DNA of 47,500 bases. It comes from Symbiodinium natans. Taxonomy: Eukaryota > Sar > Dinophyceae > Suessiales > Symbiodiniaceae. Shown piece after piece: positions 39,478 to 47,470 of this stretch. The DNA is taken from the NCBI GenBank assembly GCA_905221605.1, contig CAJNDS010002468.1, forward strand, positions 190,001 through 237,500, given 5' to 3'. Below the pieces are notes generated by a model. The model saw only the letters and a program-made list of their open reading frames with translations, was not told the DNA's origin and made no database searches. The translations under genes and the position numbers were made by a program. How positions within the stretch are numbered: position 1 is the stretch's first letter; each line of letters starts with the position of its first letter.

Positions 39478-42400
39478 GTTAGGGTTTAGGGATTAGGGTT
39501 TAGGGGGTTTAGGGTTTAGGGTTTAGGGTTTAGGGTTAGGGATTAGGGTTTAGGGGGTTTAGGGTTTAGGATTTGGGGTTGAGGGCTTAGGGAGTTAGGG
39601 TTTTGGGGGTTTAAGGGTTTTTAGGAATTTAGGGTTCAGGGTAAGGGTTTTAGGGAGTTCAGGGACTTTAGGGTGTTAGGGTTTCGGGGTGTGGGGGAAA
39701 GCCCTAAACCCCCCTAAACCCTAACCCTAAACCTCTCTACCATATAAACCTAAATGTTAAACACGAATGAGGGAATCGGACCCCCCATTGTTCAGCACGA
39801 ATTTGGGAATTTGATCCATTTCGGCCCTTCTGACCCCCTGACCCCCATTGTTCAGCACGAATTAGGGAATTTGATCCATTTTGGCCCCTCTGCCCCCTCT
39901 GACCCCCCATTGTTCAGCACGAATTAGGGAATTTGATCCATTTTGGCCCTTCTGACCCCTCTGACCGCCCATTGTTCAGCACGAATTAGGGAATTTGATC
40001 CATTTTGGCCCCTCCGACGCCTTTAACCCCACTTGTTCAACGCGAACAAAAAACACACTTTCTATTGTCGTAATGTTATGGGATTCTTTGGGCGGGTGGG
40101 TTCTTTTCCGTTGCCTACACACACTGCTGGCCTAATAAATGCTCGAACTTGAGACCACGAACCCTCAACCCTAAACCCTAAACCCTAAACCCTAAACCCT
40201 AAACCCTAAACCCTAAACCCTAAACCCTAAACCCTAAACCCTAAACCCTAAACCCTAAACCCTAAACCCTAAACCCTAAACCCTAGACCCTAAACCCTAA
40301 AACTAAACCCTAAAACCCCTCTCCAGGGCCGGACGACGCAGCGCGTGGTCCTGGAAGTGCCTCAGGGCATCGGAGACGTGAGGCCCCGGTGGGTTTTAAG
40401 GCTTGGGGCCAATAGGCCCCCAAAGCCCAAACCCCTAAACCCTCAACCCTGAACCCTAAACCCTCATTTTAAAAACCTAAATCCTCAACCCTAAGCCCTA
40501 AGCCCTCAATTTTAACCCCAAACCCTCAATCCTAAACCCTGAACCCTGAACCCTAAACCCTGAACCCTCAACCCTAAGACTCTGAACTTAAGAGCCCGAA
40601 GCATGCAGGCACTCCCTTTTTAAAGCCAGGCAGTCAAAGTTCGAAGGGCCTTATGAGGCTTGGGCTTAGGAGGTCTTGGAGCTCTGGCAACAAAGGGTTT
40701 AGGGTTTAGGGGGCAGGGCTTAGGGTTAGGACCCGAACCCCTAGGCCCTGAACCCTAAACTCCCAGCAACAAAGAAGCAACGAAGCCTTGCGCCCCCCCC
40801 GCTCCACAACGAAAGGGTTCAGGGTCCAGAGGTCTTGGGCTCGTAGAGAAGTTCCCTAAACTCTAAATCCTCAACCCTGAACCCTAAACCCGCATCCCTA
40901 AACCCTAAAACCCCTCGCCTACGTAGAGAACCATGCCCGACCCCTTGCACCCTGGGCCCGCGAGGGCCGTAGAACCCTAAACCCTAAACCCTAAACCCTA
41001 AACCCTAAACCCTAAACCCTAAACCCTAAACCCTAAACGCTAAACCCTAAACCCTAAACCCTAAACCCCAGCATCTGTGCATAATTATTGTTGCAATTGG
41101 CCACTTGGAGCCGATTTCTGGGGGTACCCGCCCCAGGCTCTCTTTTTCAGGGTTTTGTGAAGGAAGCCCCTAAACACCCCTGGGCGGATGAGGTATGTTG
41201 GAAGCAGGCGATTGAGTTGAGTTTAGGCCAAACCCTACTAGGATGCCCAGTAGTGCCCTTATTCCCTATAAGCAAAAAAGGGCACCCTTTTTAATCCTAG
41301 GTTACTGGCCAAACTAACCTAAAAGGCATAGGTTAGGGTGGTTTTGCCGCCTGGGTGGGAGGAAAGTGCCCTCCACACTCGGGGCCATAGCTGCCTTTCG
41401 CACGCTACGAAGCTTTCGAAGCTACTAGGCATCCCAACCTTCACAGCTTGTGCACAGCAAACCCGAAACCCCAAACCCTAAACCCTAAACCCAAAACCCT
41501 AAACCCCAAACCCCAAACCCTAAACCCTAAACCCCAAGCCCCAAACCCCAGACCCTAAACCCTAAACCCCAAACCCTAAACCCTCAAGACCAGGGTAAAT
41601 AGAAATTGTATGTGGTGTCGTCGTGAATGTCCCACGTTATGTCTGTCTAAATGAATTCAAAGCGCCTTCGGAAGGCCAAATATTCAATACACTGAAACCT
41701 CTAGGTTCCAAGTTATTTGTCTAAACAACTGACAAACAGAGCTTAAGTAAATTCATCCAAAAGCGGTTATATCATTCTGAATATCCCAAACCTCTAGGTT
41801 CCAAGATATTTGTCTCAACAGCTGACAAGCAGAGCTTAAGTAAAGTCATGCAAAGCGGTTATATCATTCTAAATATCCCAATCCAAAAAGCGCACCAGCT
41901 CTCGCCGCCAGCAGCCGCCTGGCTCCCCAGCCCCAGCCCCAACCAGCCGCCCCAGCCCTCAGCCCCTAGCCCCAGCCCCGGCGCCATCCCCAGCCTCGCC
42001 GCAGCCCAGCCCAAGCTCCAAAGCGTAAAAAACCTCACCCAAAGCAAAAACAAACTTTCGGTCAAAACTTTCCATAAAAACCTCACCTAAAGCAAAAAAA
42101 AACTTTCGGTCTATACTTTCCATAAAAACCTCACCCAAAGCAAAAAAAGAAACTTTCGGTCAAAACTTTCGGTCAAAACTTTCGCTCAAAACTTTCGGTC
42201 AAAACTCCGGACCTGAACCCTATACAATTTCTATAAACCCTGAACCCTCTCAGCCCTAAAACCCCAAGTTGCACACAAATTGCGGTGGAGGTCGGATGCC
42301 AAGCCAGGCTGGTCCGTGCATCGCGCGCCAGGGCAGCTCATTTTCCAGGCGCAATGGAAGATTGTAGGAGTTTAGGGTTTAGGGTTTAGGGTTTAGGGTT

Positions 42401-43140
42401 TAGGGTTTAGGGTTTAGGGTTTAGGGTTTAGGGTTTAGGGTTTAGGGTTTAGGGTTTAGGGTTAGGGTTTAGGGTTTAGGGTTTAGGGTTTAGGGTTTAG
42501 GGTTTAGGGTTTAGGGTTTAGGGTTTAGGGTTTAGGGTTTAGGGTTTAGGGTTTAGGGTTTAGGGTTTAGGGTTTAGGGTTTAGGGTTAGTTTAGGGTTT
42601 AGGGTTTAGGGTTGCTAGACCCTAAACCCCCAAACCCTGAACCCCTAGTTTAGGGACTAGGACTAGGTGTTCGAGTTTAGGGTTTAAGGTTCTGGCCAAT
42701 CCCTAACCCGAAACCTCTAGACTCGAAACCGTAATAAGGGCATTCCGGGGTACAGGTACCACAAACCGGGCGTCGGGTCACTCTGCAAAACGGGGTTTAG
42801 GGTGCAGGGTTTTCGGGCTTTAGGGTTTAGGGGTTTAGTGAAGGCTCGGCGGGTTCAGGGAGGCTTTAGGCTGTTTGCAGGCTGCGGGGGGGGGGGGGGG
42901 GGGAGAGAGAAACCCTAAACCCTAAACCCTAAACCCTAAACCCTAAACCCTAAACCCTAAACCCTAAACCCTAAACCCTAAACCCTAAACCCTAAACCCT
43001 AAACCCTAAACCCTAAACCCTAAACCCTAACCCAAAGCCCTAAACCCTCAACCCTCAACCCTACACCCCAAACCCTCTGGTTGCTGTACGACCCCGCCCT
43101 GCCACAGTCCTCCGATTCGGCAGAGACCGCTTTGGAGTGA
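39409..43140 (+). CDS. multi-exon gene of unknown function ending at 43140 (gene model)
   Basis: Predicted exons 39409-39477, 40327-40377, 40927-40968, 41151-41192, 42291-42369 and 43108-43140. The first four are all phase 0-0 and the last two also join in phase; one exon is missing between 41192 and 42291, where phase 2 is needed. Segments include GAPFDTALKIPRPP, TQRVVLEVPQGIGD, VKEAPKHPWADE and GQLIFQAQWKIVG, ending SSDSAETALE. Donors are ordinary (GTGAGG, GTAGAA, GTATGT) for three exons and GTTAGGG or GTTTAGGG for two. No known domain recognised. The start is not found. Confidence 0.5.
39478..39680 (+). repeat. TTTAGGG/GATTAGGG block, degenerate
   Basis: G-strand repeat with a 60-bp internal direct duplication (GGGATTAGGGTTTAGGGGG, twice). 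Confidence 0.9.
39787..40036 (+). repeat. tandem repeat of 60-62 bp, about 4.2 copies
   Basis: ATTGTTCAGCACGAATTAGG starts at 39787, 39847, 39909 and 39971, with a partial unit at 40031. Units share GGGAATTTGATCCATTTTGG. Spacing is regular but there is no spacer/repeat alternation. Confidence 0.95.
40058..40160. repeat. dispersed repeat, copy of 22270-22380
   Basis: TTTCTATTGTCGTAATGTTATG then GGATTC, to AATGCTCGAACTTGAGACC. It is joined on the right to a C-strand telomere array, exactly as the 22-kb copy is. Confidence 0.75.
40160..40310 (-). repeat. CCCTAAA array
   Basis: Perfect C-strand repeat up to the acceptor of the next exon. Confidence 0.98.
40327..40377 (+). CDS. exon, ordinary donor
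   Basis: Acceptor AAAACCCCTCTCCAG; donor GTGAGG. It reads GRTTQRVVLEVPQGIGD. One of the clearest small exons; phase 0-0. Confidence 0.75.
40927..40968 (+). CDS. exon
   Basis: Acceptor CCTCGCCTACGTAG; donor GTAGAA at 40969 leading straight into CCCTAAACCC. It reads RTMPDPLHPGPARA. Confidence 0.55.
40975..41070 (-). repeat. CCCTAAA array
   Basis: C-strand repeat filling the first half of a predicted 182-bp intron. Confidence 0.98.
41151..41192 (+). CDS. exon, ordinary splice sites
   Basis: Acceptor CAGGCTCTCTTTTTCAG, donor GTATGT. It reads GFVKEAPKHPWADE. The frame stays open beyond the donor (VCWKQAIELSLGQ), so a longer exon is possible. Confidence 0.65.
41466..41585 (-). repeat. CCCTAAA/CCCCAAA block
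   Basis: C-strand repeat that ends at the dispersed repeat family also found at 38186. Confidence 0.95.
41695..41880 (+). repeat. 93-bp tandem duplication in a dispersed repeat
   Basis: AAACCTCTAGGTTCCAAG begins at 41695 and again at 41788; both units end GGTTATATCATTCT then AATATCCCA. The preceding 41582-41694 is the part shared with 38186-38318. Confidence 0.9.
41890..42010. repeat. CCCCAGCC-type Pro-coding simple repeat
   Basis: CAGCCCCAGCCCCAACCAGC-type repeat. All forward frames give Pro/Ala/Ser-rich products. Not called as a gene. Confidence 0.7.
42028..42210 (+). repeat. 47-bp tandem repeat passing into TTTCGGTCAAAAC units
   Basis: Three units AAAAACCTCACCCAAAGC to ACTTTCGGTC to TTTCCAT, then five short TTTCGGTCAAAAC units. 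The short units belong to the same word family as the minisatellite at 8120. Confidence 0.85.
42291..42369 (+). CDS. exon
   Basis: It reads SDAKPGWSVHRAPGQLIFQA then QWKIVG and abuts GTTTAGGG. Left signal TTGCGGTGGAG is weak. Alternating hydrophobic pattern (QLIFQAQWKIVG) suggests a beta strand pair. Confidence 0.6.
42370..42612 (+). repeat. TTTAGGG array, 243 bp
   Basis: Near-perfect G-strand repeat directly from the exon edge. The C-strand partner is at 42911-43045, in the same predicted intron (42370-43107). Confidence 0.99.
42886..42903 (+). repeat. poly-G tract (18 G)
   Basis: Between the G-strand and C-strand arms of the intron, just before the C-strand array. Confidence 0.9.
42911..43045 (-). 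repeat. CCCTAAA array
   Basis: C-strand arm of the intron; CCCTCAA and CCCTACA variants at the end. Confidence 0.98.
43108..43140 (+). CDS. terminal exon with stop
   Basis: Acceptor GACCCCGCCCTGCCACAG. It reads SSDSAETALE and stops with TGA at 43138-43140, in phase 0 after 42369. Confidence 0.6.
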   Translation, partial: SSDSAETALE

Positions 43141-43151
43141 CTTGGCCGCGG

Positions 43152-43270
43152 ACCCTAAACCCTAAACACCCTAAACCCTAAACCCTAAACCCTAAACCCT
43201 AAACCCTAAACCCTAAACCCTAAACACCCTAAACCCTAAACCCTAAACCCTAAACCCTAAGCCCTAAACC
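43152..43270 (-). repeat. CCCTAAA array
   Basis: C-strand repeat starting 12 bp after the stop, with two CACCCTAAAC interruptions. Confidence 0.97.
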
Positions 43271-43327
43271 TTGTAGAGTAGTGACCATTTTCGGAAGCCC
43301 CAAGAAACGAACCTGCACCCCCTGTAG

Positions 43328-43389
43328 TTCCCCGAAGGGCGCATGGGACACTTTCAAGGCATTTCGGCTCCGGGGTGGGGGTCTTTGGG
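43328..43389 (+). CDS. exon
   Basis: Acceptor ACCTGCACCCCCTGTAG. It reads FPEGRMGHFQGISAPGWGSL then two bases and abuts GTTTAGGG. Either a new gene or an alternative end of the previous one. Confidence 0.6.
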
Positions 43390-43985
43390 GTTTAGGGTTT
43401 AGGGTTTAGTAGGGTTGTTTAGGGTACAGTTTTAGGGTTTAGGGTTTAGGGTTTGGGGTTTGGGGTTTAGGGTTTAGGGTTTAGGGTTTAGTAGGGTTGT
43501 TTAGGGTATAGTTTTAGGGTTTAGGGTTTAGGGTTTAGGGTTTAGTAGGGTTGTTTAGGGTATAGTTTTAGGGTTTAGGGTTTAGGGTTTAGGGTTTAGG
43601 GTTTGGGGTTTGGGGTTTAGGGTTTAGGGTTTAGGGTTTAGTAGGGTTGTTTAGGGTATAGTTTTAGGGTTTAGGGTTTAGGGTTTAGGGTATGGGGTTT
43701 GGGGTTTAGGGTTTAGGGTTTAGGGTTTAGTAGGGTTGTTTAGGGTATAGTTTTAGGGTTTAGGGTTTAGGGTTTAGTAGGGTTGTTTAGGGTATAGTTT
43801 TAGGGTTTAGGGTTTAGGGTTTGGGGTTTGGGGTTTAGGGTTTAGGGTTTAGTAGGGTTGTTTAGGGTATAGTTTTAGGGTTTAGGGTTTAGGGTTTGGG
43901 GTTTGGGGTTTAGGGTTTAGGGTTTAGGGTTTAGGGTTTAGGGGGTTTAGGGTTTAGGGTTTAGGGTTTAGGGTTTAGGGTTTAG
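43390..43985 (+). repeat. higher-order TTTAGGG array
   Basis: TAGTAGGGTTGTTTAGGG followed by TATAGTTTTAGGG recurs at 43407, 43489, 43543, 43639, 43728, 43775 and 43850 within plain TTTAGGG and paired TTTGGGG units. The spacing varies from 47 to 96 bp, so blocks of different length were copied. Confidence 0.95.
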
Positions 43986-44109
43986 TAGAACTTAGGACTC
44001 AGGAAGCCTTTTTCTTGTAAAGAGGTGCATATTGGGAATCTATGCTCTCGTGACAGCTGAAAGTCTCTCGGGTATCAGGCGCTTGAGCGCTACCCCGAAA
44101 CCTGGACCT

Positions 44110-44185
44110 GAAACCCTAAACCCTAAACCCTAAACCCTAAACCCTAAACCCTAAACCCTAAACCCTAAACCCTAAACCTTAAACC
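44110..44185 (-). repeat. CCCTAAA array
   Basis: C-strand arm of the intron that starts with the higher-order array. Confidence 0.98.
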
Positions 44186-44206
44186 CCAAAAAACCTGAGG
44201 TTTCAG

Positions 44207-44275
44207 TTGCGCATCGGCGCGGGCTGCGATTTCTCCAACGCCTCGCAGGCACTGGGTGTTGGGCTTATCATCCGC
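44207..44275 (+). CDS. exon
   Basis: Acceptor CCTGAGGTTTCAG, donor GTAGGG. It reads LRIGAGCDFSNASQALGVGL then IIR, phase 0-0. IGAGCDFSNAS hints at a small-residue loop, but no family is clear. Confidence 0.65.
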
Positions 44276-44385
44276 GTAGGGTTTAGGGGTTTAGGGTTTA
44301 GGGTTTAGGGTTTAGGGTTTAGGGTTTAGGGTTCAGGGGTGTAGGGTTTAGGGTTTAGGGTTTAGGGTTTAGGGTTTAGGGAGGT
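44276..44385 (+). repeat. TTTAGGG block filling a 148-bp intron
   Basis: The predicted intron 44276-44423 is TTTAGGG repeat followed by an ordinary pyrimidine-rich 3' end (CTGTCTTTCGCATCCTTGCC, AAG). There is no C-strand arm here. Confidence 0.9.
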
Positions 44386-44423
44386 CTAGGGTTTTGAGCT
44401 CTGTCTTTCGCATCCTTGCCAAG

Positions 44424-44480
44424 CACTACCCGGCAGGCGCGGTTGCCCTCAACCCTAAGGCTGCAGGATTTATGTTTTGA
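44424..44480 (+). CDS. terminal exon with stop
   Basis: It reads HYPAGAVALNPKAAGFMF with stop TGA at 44478-44480. With an earlier acceptor (TTTTGAG) it would add SVFRILAK in frame. Phase 0 agrees with 44275. Confidence 0.65.
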   Translation, partial: HYPAGAVALNPKAAGFMF

Positions 44481-44494
44481 CTTCTCAAGGGATA

Positions 44495-44565
44495 AACCCT
44501 AAACCCTAAACCCTAAACCCTAAACCCTAAACCCTAAACCCTAAACCCTAAACCCTAAACCCGAA
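44495..44565 (-). repeat. CCCTAAA block
   Basis: C-strand repeat 15 bp after the stop. Confidence 0.97.
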
Positions 44566-44766
44566 ACCCCTCAAGGTTGCCCTTAATATACTCCTAGCAT
44601 GGCCCCTTATACTACCTTCAGGATCTTTCTGAAAGGGTCCCCCCAAACTCCAGGGTACAACCTTAAGGGTCCAAGGTACAACCCCTCGAGTTTGGGGTTG
44701 AGCCAGAGCCCTCCACCCAACGGTTTACGACTTCGGGAAACCCTAAGACTAAAAGCTCAAAACCTT

Positions 44767-44903
44767 ACTTGGAGGTTCAGGGCACCTAGTAGCCCAACTC
44801 TAAATGTGGATATAGCCGACGTATAAGCCCCTGAAGTGCCCTAGTGGGTCTAGAGTTGGGTATGTACAGATCTAGTTTGGGTGACGAAGTACCGTGGACC
44901 GCC
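44767..44903. mobile_element. MITE family A copy
   Basis: Left end ACTTGGAGGTTCAGGGCACC is intact; the right end is diverged (GACGAAGTACCGTGGACCGCC). Core CCTGAAGTGCCCTAGTGGG. Confidence 0.75.
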
Positions 44904-45069
44904 AGACCCCAGCCTTCTGGGGTCTCAAGCCCTCAGCCGCAAACCCCGAAACCCCCAAAGCCAAAGCCCCGAACTCCTTAGCGCCAAGCTCTTGCAACCC
45001 TATACCCTATACCCGAAACCCTCAGCCCTAACCCTAAACCCTGATACCCCAAACCCCTCCCTCCACCAG

Positions 45070-45788
45070 AACTATGCAGGCGATAGACATGTCCGGTCTC
45101 CGCGTATTGTGCCCCGGCAGGATCGGGTAGATCCCCATCCCCTAACTCCCCAACCCTCAAATCTGCAGTAGACCCTAAACCCTAAACCCTAAACCCTAAA
45201 CCCAAAACCCTAAACCCTAAACCCTAAACCCTAACCCTAAACCCTAAACCCTAAACCCTAAACCCTAAGCCCTAAACCCTAAACCCCGAGCCCTCAACTC
45301 TACGGTAGCCCCCTGAAACTCGACTTGGAGGTTCAGGGTACTTAGTAACCCAATCACAAAATGCATAATTGGGTACCACGAACCTCCAAGTAGCCCTCTG
45401 AATCCTGGACCCTAAAGTCTGAACCCTAAACCTAAACCCTAAACCCTGAACCCTAAACCCTAAACCCTAAACCCTAAACCCTAAACCCTAAACCCTAAAC
45501 CCTAAACCCTTAAACGTCCAGAGTCATGCCGAGACTTCCCTGATCGGTTCGCGGCAGTGTGGGCCCTTTGTCGTGGCCCCTACCGGGACCCTTGAGGGTT
45601 CAGGGTTTAGGGTTTAGGGTTCAGGGTTTAGGGTTTAGGACTTACAGGGTTTAAGGGTTTAGGGTTTACGGTTTAAGGGTTTAGGGCCGCGGGTTTAGGG
45701 AAGAAACTCAGCTGAGCTCCGGGCTTGGACTTCTTGGGGTGTCCTCGTCCTGCAACCCGCAAGACCCTCAACCCGTTATCTTCAGTGA
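45070..45788 (+). CDS. three-exon 3' part of an unknown gene (gene model)
   Basis: Exons 45070-45126, 45522-45597 and 45712-45788 with stop TGA at 45786-45788; phase agrees at both junctions. Segments: NYAGDRHVRSPRIVPRQDR, then SHAETSLIGSRQCGPFVVAP and TGTLE, then ELRAWTSWGVLVLQPARP to RYLQ. The first intron (45127-45521) contains C-strand telomere repeat and a short family A element. The second (45598-45711) is 114 bp of G-strand repeat ending AAGAAACTCAG. No known domain. The 5' part is not found. Confidence 0.6.
45170..45290 (-). repeat. CCCTAAA array
   Basis: C-strand repeat in the first intron of the 45-kb gene. Confidence 0.97.
45323..45391. mobile_element. minimal MITE family A copy, 69 bp
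   Basis: Both ends are intact (ACTTGGAGGTTCAGGGTACT and GTACCACGAACCTCCAAGT), but the centre is deleted down to CACAAAATGCATAATTG. It shows how little the family needs beyond its ends. Confidence 0.9.
45420..45510 (-). repeat. CCCTAAA array
   Basis: Second C-strand block of the same intron. Confidence 0.97.
45598..45690 (+). repeat. TTTAGGG/TTCAGGG block
   Basis: Fills the 114-bp second intron of the 45-kb gene. Confidence 0.9.
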
Positions 45789-45869
45789 CTCCAGGAACGC
45801 CCAAGCCCGAAACCCCCTCAAGCTCTACTAACCCCAAAAAAACTAGAGCCCTCAGCCCTAAGCCCCCCA

Positions 45870-46032
45870 AACCTCTAAACCCTAAACCCTAAACCAGCTC
45901 GAATCCCTAATCCCTAATCCCGAATCCCTAAACCCTAAACCCTAAACCCTAAACCCTAAACCCTAAACCCTAAACCCCAAACCCTAAACCCTAAACCCTA
46001 AACCCCAAACCCTAAACCCTAAACCCTAAACC
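45870..46032 (-). repeat. CCCTAAA array with CCCTAAT start
   Basis: C-strand repeat downstream of the stop; a few TCCCTAA and CCCCAAA units. Confidence 0.97.
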
Positions 46033-46065
46033 AACTCTAAAACTCCAAGCCCCAAACCGCCCCAG

Positions 46066-46147
46066 GCTCTGGCGCACGGCGCAGCAGCTCCGCAGTGAGG
46101 GGGCAAGGGGCCCAGCGAACCTCAAGCACATGGAGTTGCAACTTTAG
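46066..46147 (+). CDS. exon or terminal exon
   Basis: Acceptor AAACCGCCCCAG. It reads LWRTAQQLRSEGARGPANLK then HMELQL and TAG formed by the telomere repeat (CTTTAGGG). A donor at GTTGCAAC (46134) would avoid that stop. Confidence 0.55.
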
Positions 46148-46285
46148 GGTTTAGGGTTTAGGGTTTAGGGTAGGGTTTAGGGTTTAGGGTTTAGGGTTTA
46201 GGGTTTAGGGTTTAGGGTTTAGGGTTTAGGGTTTAGGGTTTAGGGTTTAGGGTTTAGGGTTTAGGGTTTAGGGTTTAGGGTCTAG
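46145..46285 (+). repeat. TTTAGGG array
   Basis: Near-perfect G-strand repeat with one TAGGG-only unit. Confidence 0.98.
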
Positions 46286-46315
46286 GATTTAGGGCACCCA
46301 CCGCAAGGGCAACAG

Positions 46316-46381
46316 CTCAACGGACGAGACATTGTTTTGGATGCCGTGGACATCGGTGCCACTCGCCTCAGCTGGAAGGGA
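46316..46381 (+). CDS. exon
   Basis: Left signal CCGCAAGGGCAACAG, donor GTGGGG. It reads LNGRDIVLDAVDIGATRLSW then KG, phase 0-0, very protein-like. Another frame (STDETLFWMPWTSVPLAS) is open. Confidence 0.6.
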
Positions 46382-46622
46382 GTGGGGGCTTTCCCGAAAA
46401 CTCCTAAACCCTAAGCCCTAAACCCAAAAAACCCAAAACCCAAAACCCAAAACGCTAAACCCTAAACCCTGGCGCTCCCTGAAAAACCCTGAGCTCCAGC
46501 AAGCCGAACCCCCAACCCGAGACTCTCTAAACCCTAAAACCCTAGACCCTAAACCCTAGACCCTAGACCCTAGACCCTAAACCGTAAACCTTAAACCCCA
46601 AAACCCCCGGACCCTTCCCGAG

Positions 46623-46661
46623 CTCACCATGAAGCTTTCCAAGCTAGATGGAAAGCTTGCG
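46623..46661 (+). CDS. exon, possibly a first exon
   Basis: It reads LTMKLSKLDGKLA with donor GTGAGG at 46662. It is either internal (after TTCCCGAG at about 46622, phase 0, matching 46381) or a first exon starting at ATG 46629. AAGCTTTCC and GGAAAGCTT form a 9-bp inverted repeat inside it. Confidence 0.5.
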
Positions 46662-46708
46662 GTGAGGGTTTCGAGGAGGTTCTGAGGAGGTCGCGAGGAG
46701 GTTCCGGG

Positions 46709-46790
46709 GGTTTAGGGTTTAGCGTTTATGGTTTGGGGTTTAGGGTTTAGGGTTTAGGGATTAGTGTTTCGGGTTTAGAGGAGGTTGAGC
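46709..46790 (+). repeat. TTTAGGG block
   Basis: Degenerate G-strand repeat between two exon-like islands; a second block lies at 46904-46960. Confidence 0.9.
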
Positions 46791-46822
46791 AGGTTCCGAG
46801 CAAGGTCCGACGCGGGCTCCAG

Positions 46823-46890
46823 GATGGGTTTTGCCATCTGCCCCTATCTGAACCTGGACCGTGCCCCTCACTCAACTGGGACCATGCCCC
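46823..46890 (+). CDS. exon, two candidate frames
   Basis: Acceptor GACGCGGGCTCCAG; donor GTAAGA. Frame 1 reads DGFCHLPLSEPGPCPSLNWD; frame 2 starts with ATG and reads MGFAICPYLNLDRAPHSTGT. Frame 2 keeps phase with the exon at 47170 and may be the start of a new gene. Confidence 0.55.
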
Positions 46891-47169
46891 GTAAGACGCT
46901 GTTCAGGGTTTAGGGTTTAGGGGTTAGGGTTTAGGTTTAGGTTTTAGGGTTTAGGGTTTAGAGCATTCTCGGGACCTTTCAATTTCTTTTGCTGTTACTA
47001 GTGGTAACTTAATTCAAGTTCCCACCATCAGAAATAGAAGCTTATGGTTATCAGCAGTGGTGCCAATCTGTTCCCATCATCATTTTCTTACCAGTATTGT
47101 TGTCATTCGTGTTAGAAGAAGAAGAACAATAACAACATGATCTCATAGGCTTCCGTATTGCCTTAACAG

Positions 47170-47250
47170 CTAACCCAGAGGATAGGCAGACATATACAAG
47201 TGGTCCAGTTGTGAAGAGTATGCGCAGATGCAAAAGCCATGCATATGATA
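47170..47250 (+). CDS. exon
   Basis: Acceptor CCGTATTGCCTTAACAG. It reads NPEDRQTYTSGPVVKSMRRC then KSHAYDN before CCCTAAACCC. Other frames hit a stop at once. Confidence 0.55.
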
Positions 47251-47340
47251 ACCCTAAACCCTAAACCCTAAACCCGAAACCCTAAACCCCAAACCCCAAA
47301 CCCTAAACCCCGAACCCTGAACCCTAAACCCTAAACCCCA
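47251..47340 (-). repeat. CCCTAAA/CCCCAAA block
   Basis: C-strand repeat between the last two exon-like islands. Confidence 0.95.
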
Positions 47341-47364
47341 AAACGATGAGCCTGTACTACTCAG

Positions 47365-47410
47365 GTGGTTGTTTCTACGTATCGTCATCAGAATCAGTCG
47401 TCATACCAAA
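47365..47410 (+). CDS. exon, incomplete
   Basis: Acceptor GAGCCTGTACTACTCAG. It reads VVVSTYRHQNQSSYQ and runs into CCCTAAACCC. The gene probably continues past the window. Confidence 0.45.
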
Positions 47411-47470
47411 CCCTAAACCCTAAACCCTAAACCCTAAACCCCAAACCCTAAACCCTAACCCCAAACCCTA
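47407..47470 (-). repeat. CCCTAAA block
   Basis: Last C-strand repeat in the window. Confidence 0.97.

Noticed and set aside
39787-40036. CRISPR array
   Set aside because: The units are continuous tandem copies with no unique spacers, and the rest of the window is eukaryotic.
41848-42090. Pro/Ser-rich ORF
   Set aside because: Coding potential comes from a CCCCAGCC simple repeat followed by a tandem repeat; no boundaries or conserved pattern.
47051-47233. Minus-strand 60-codon ORF near 47.1 kb
   Set aside because: It includes a decayed trinucleotide repeat (Ser/Asn/Thr run), and the + strand island at 47170 has a better acceptor and frame.
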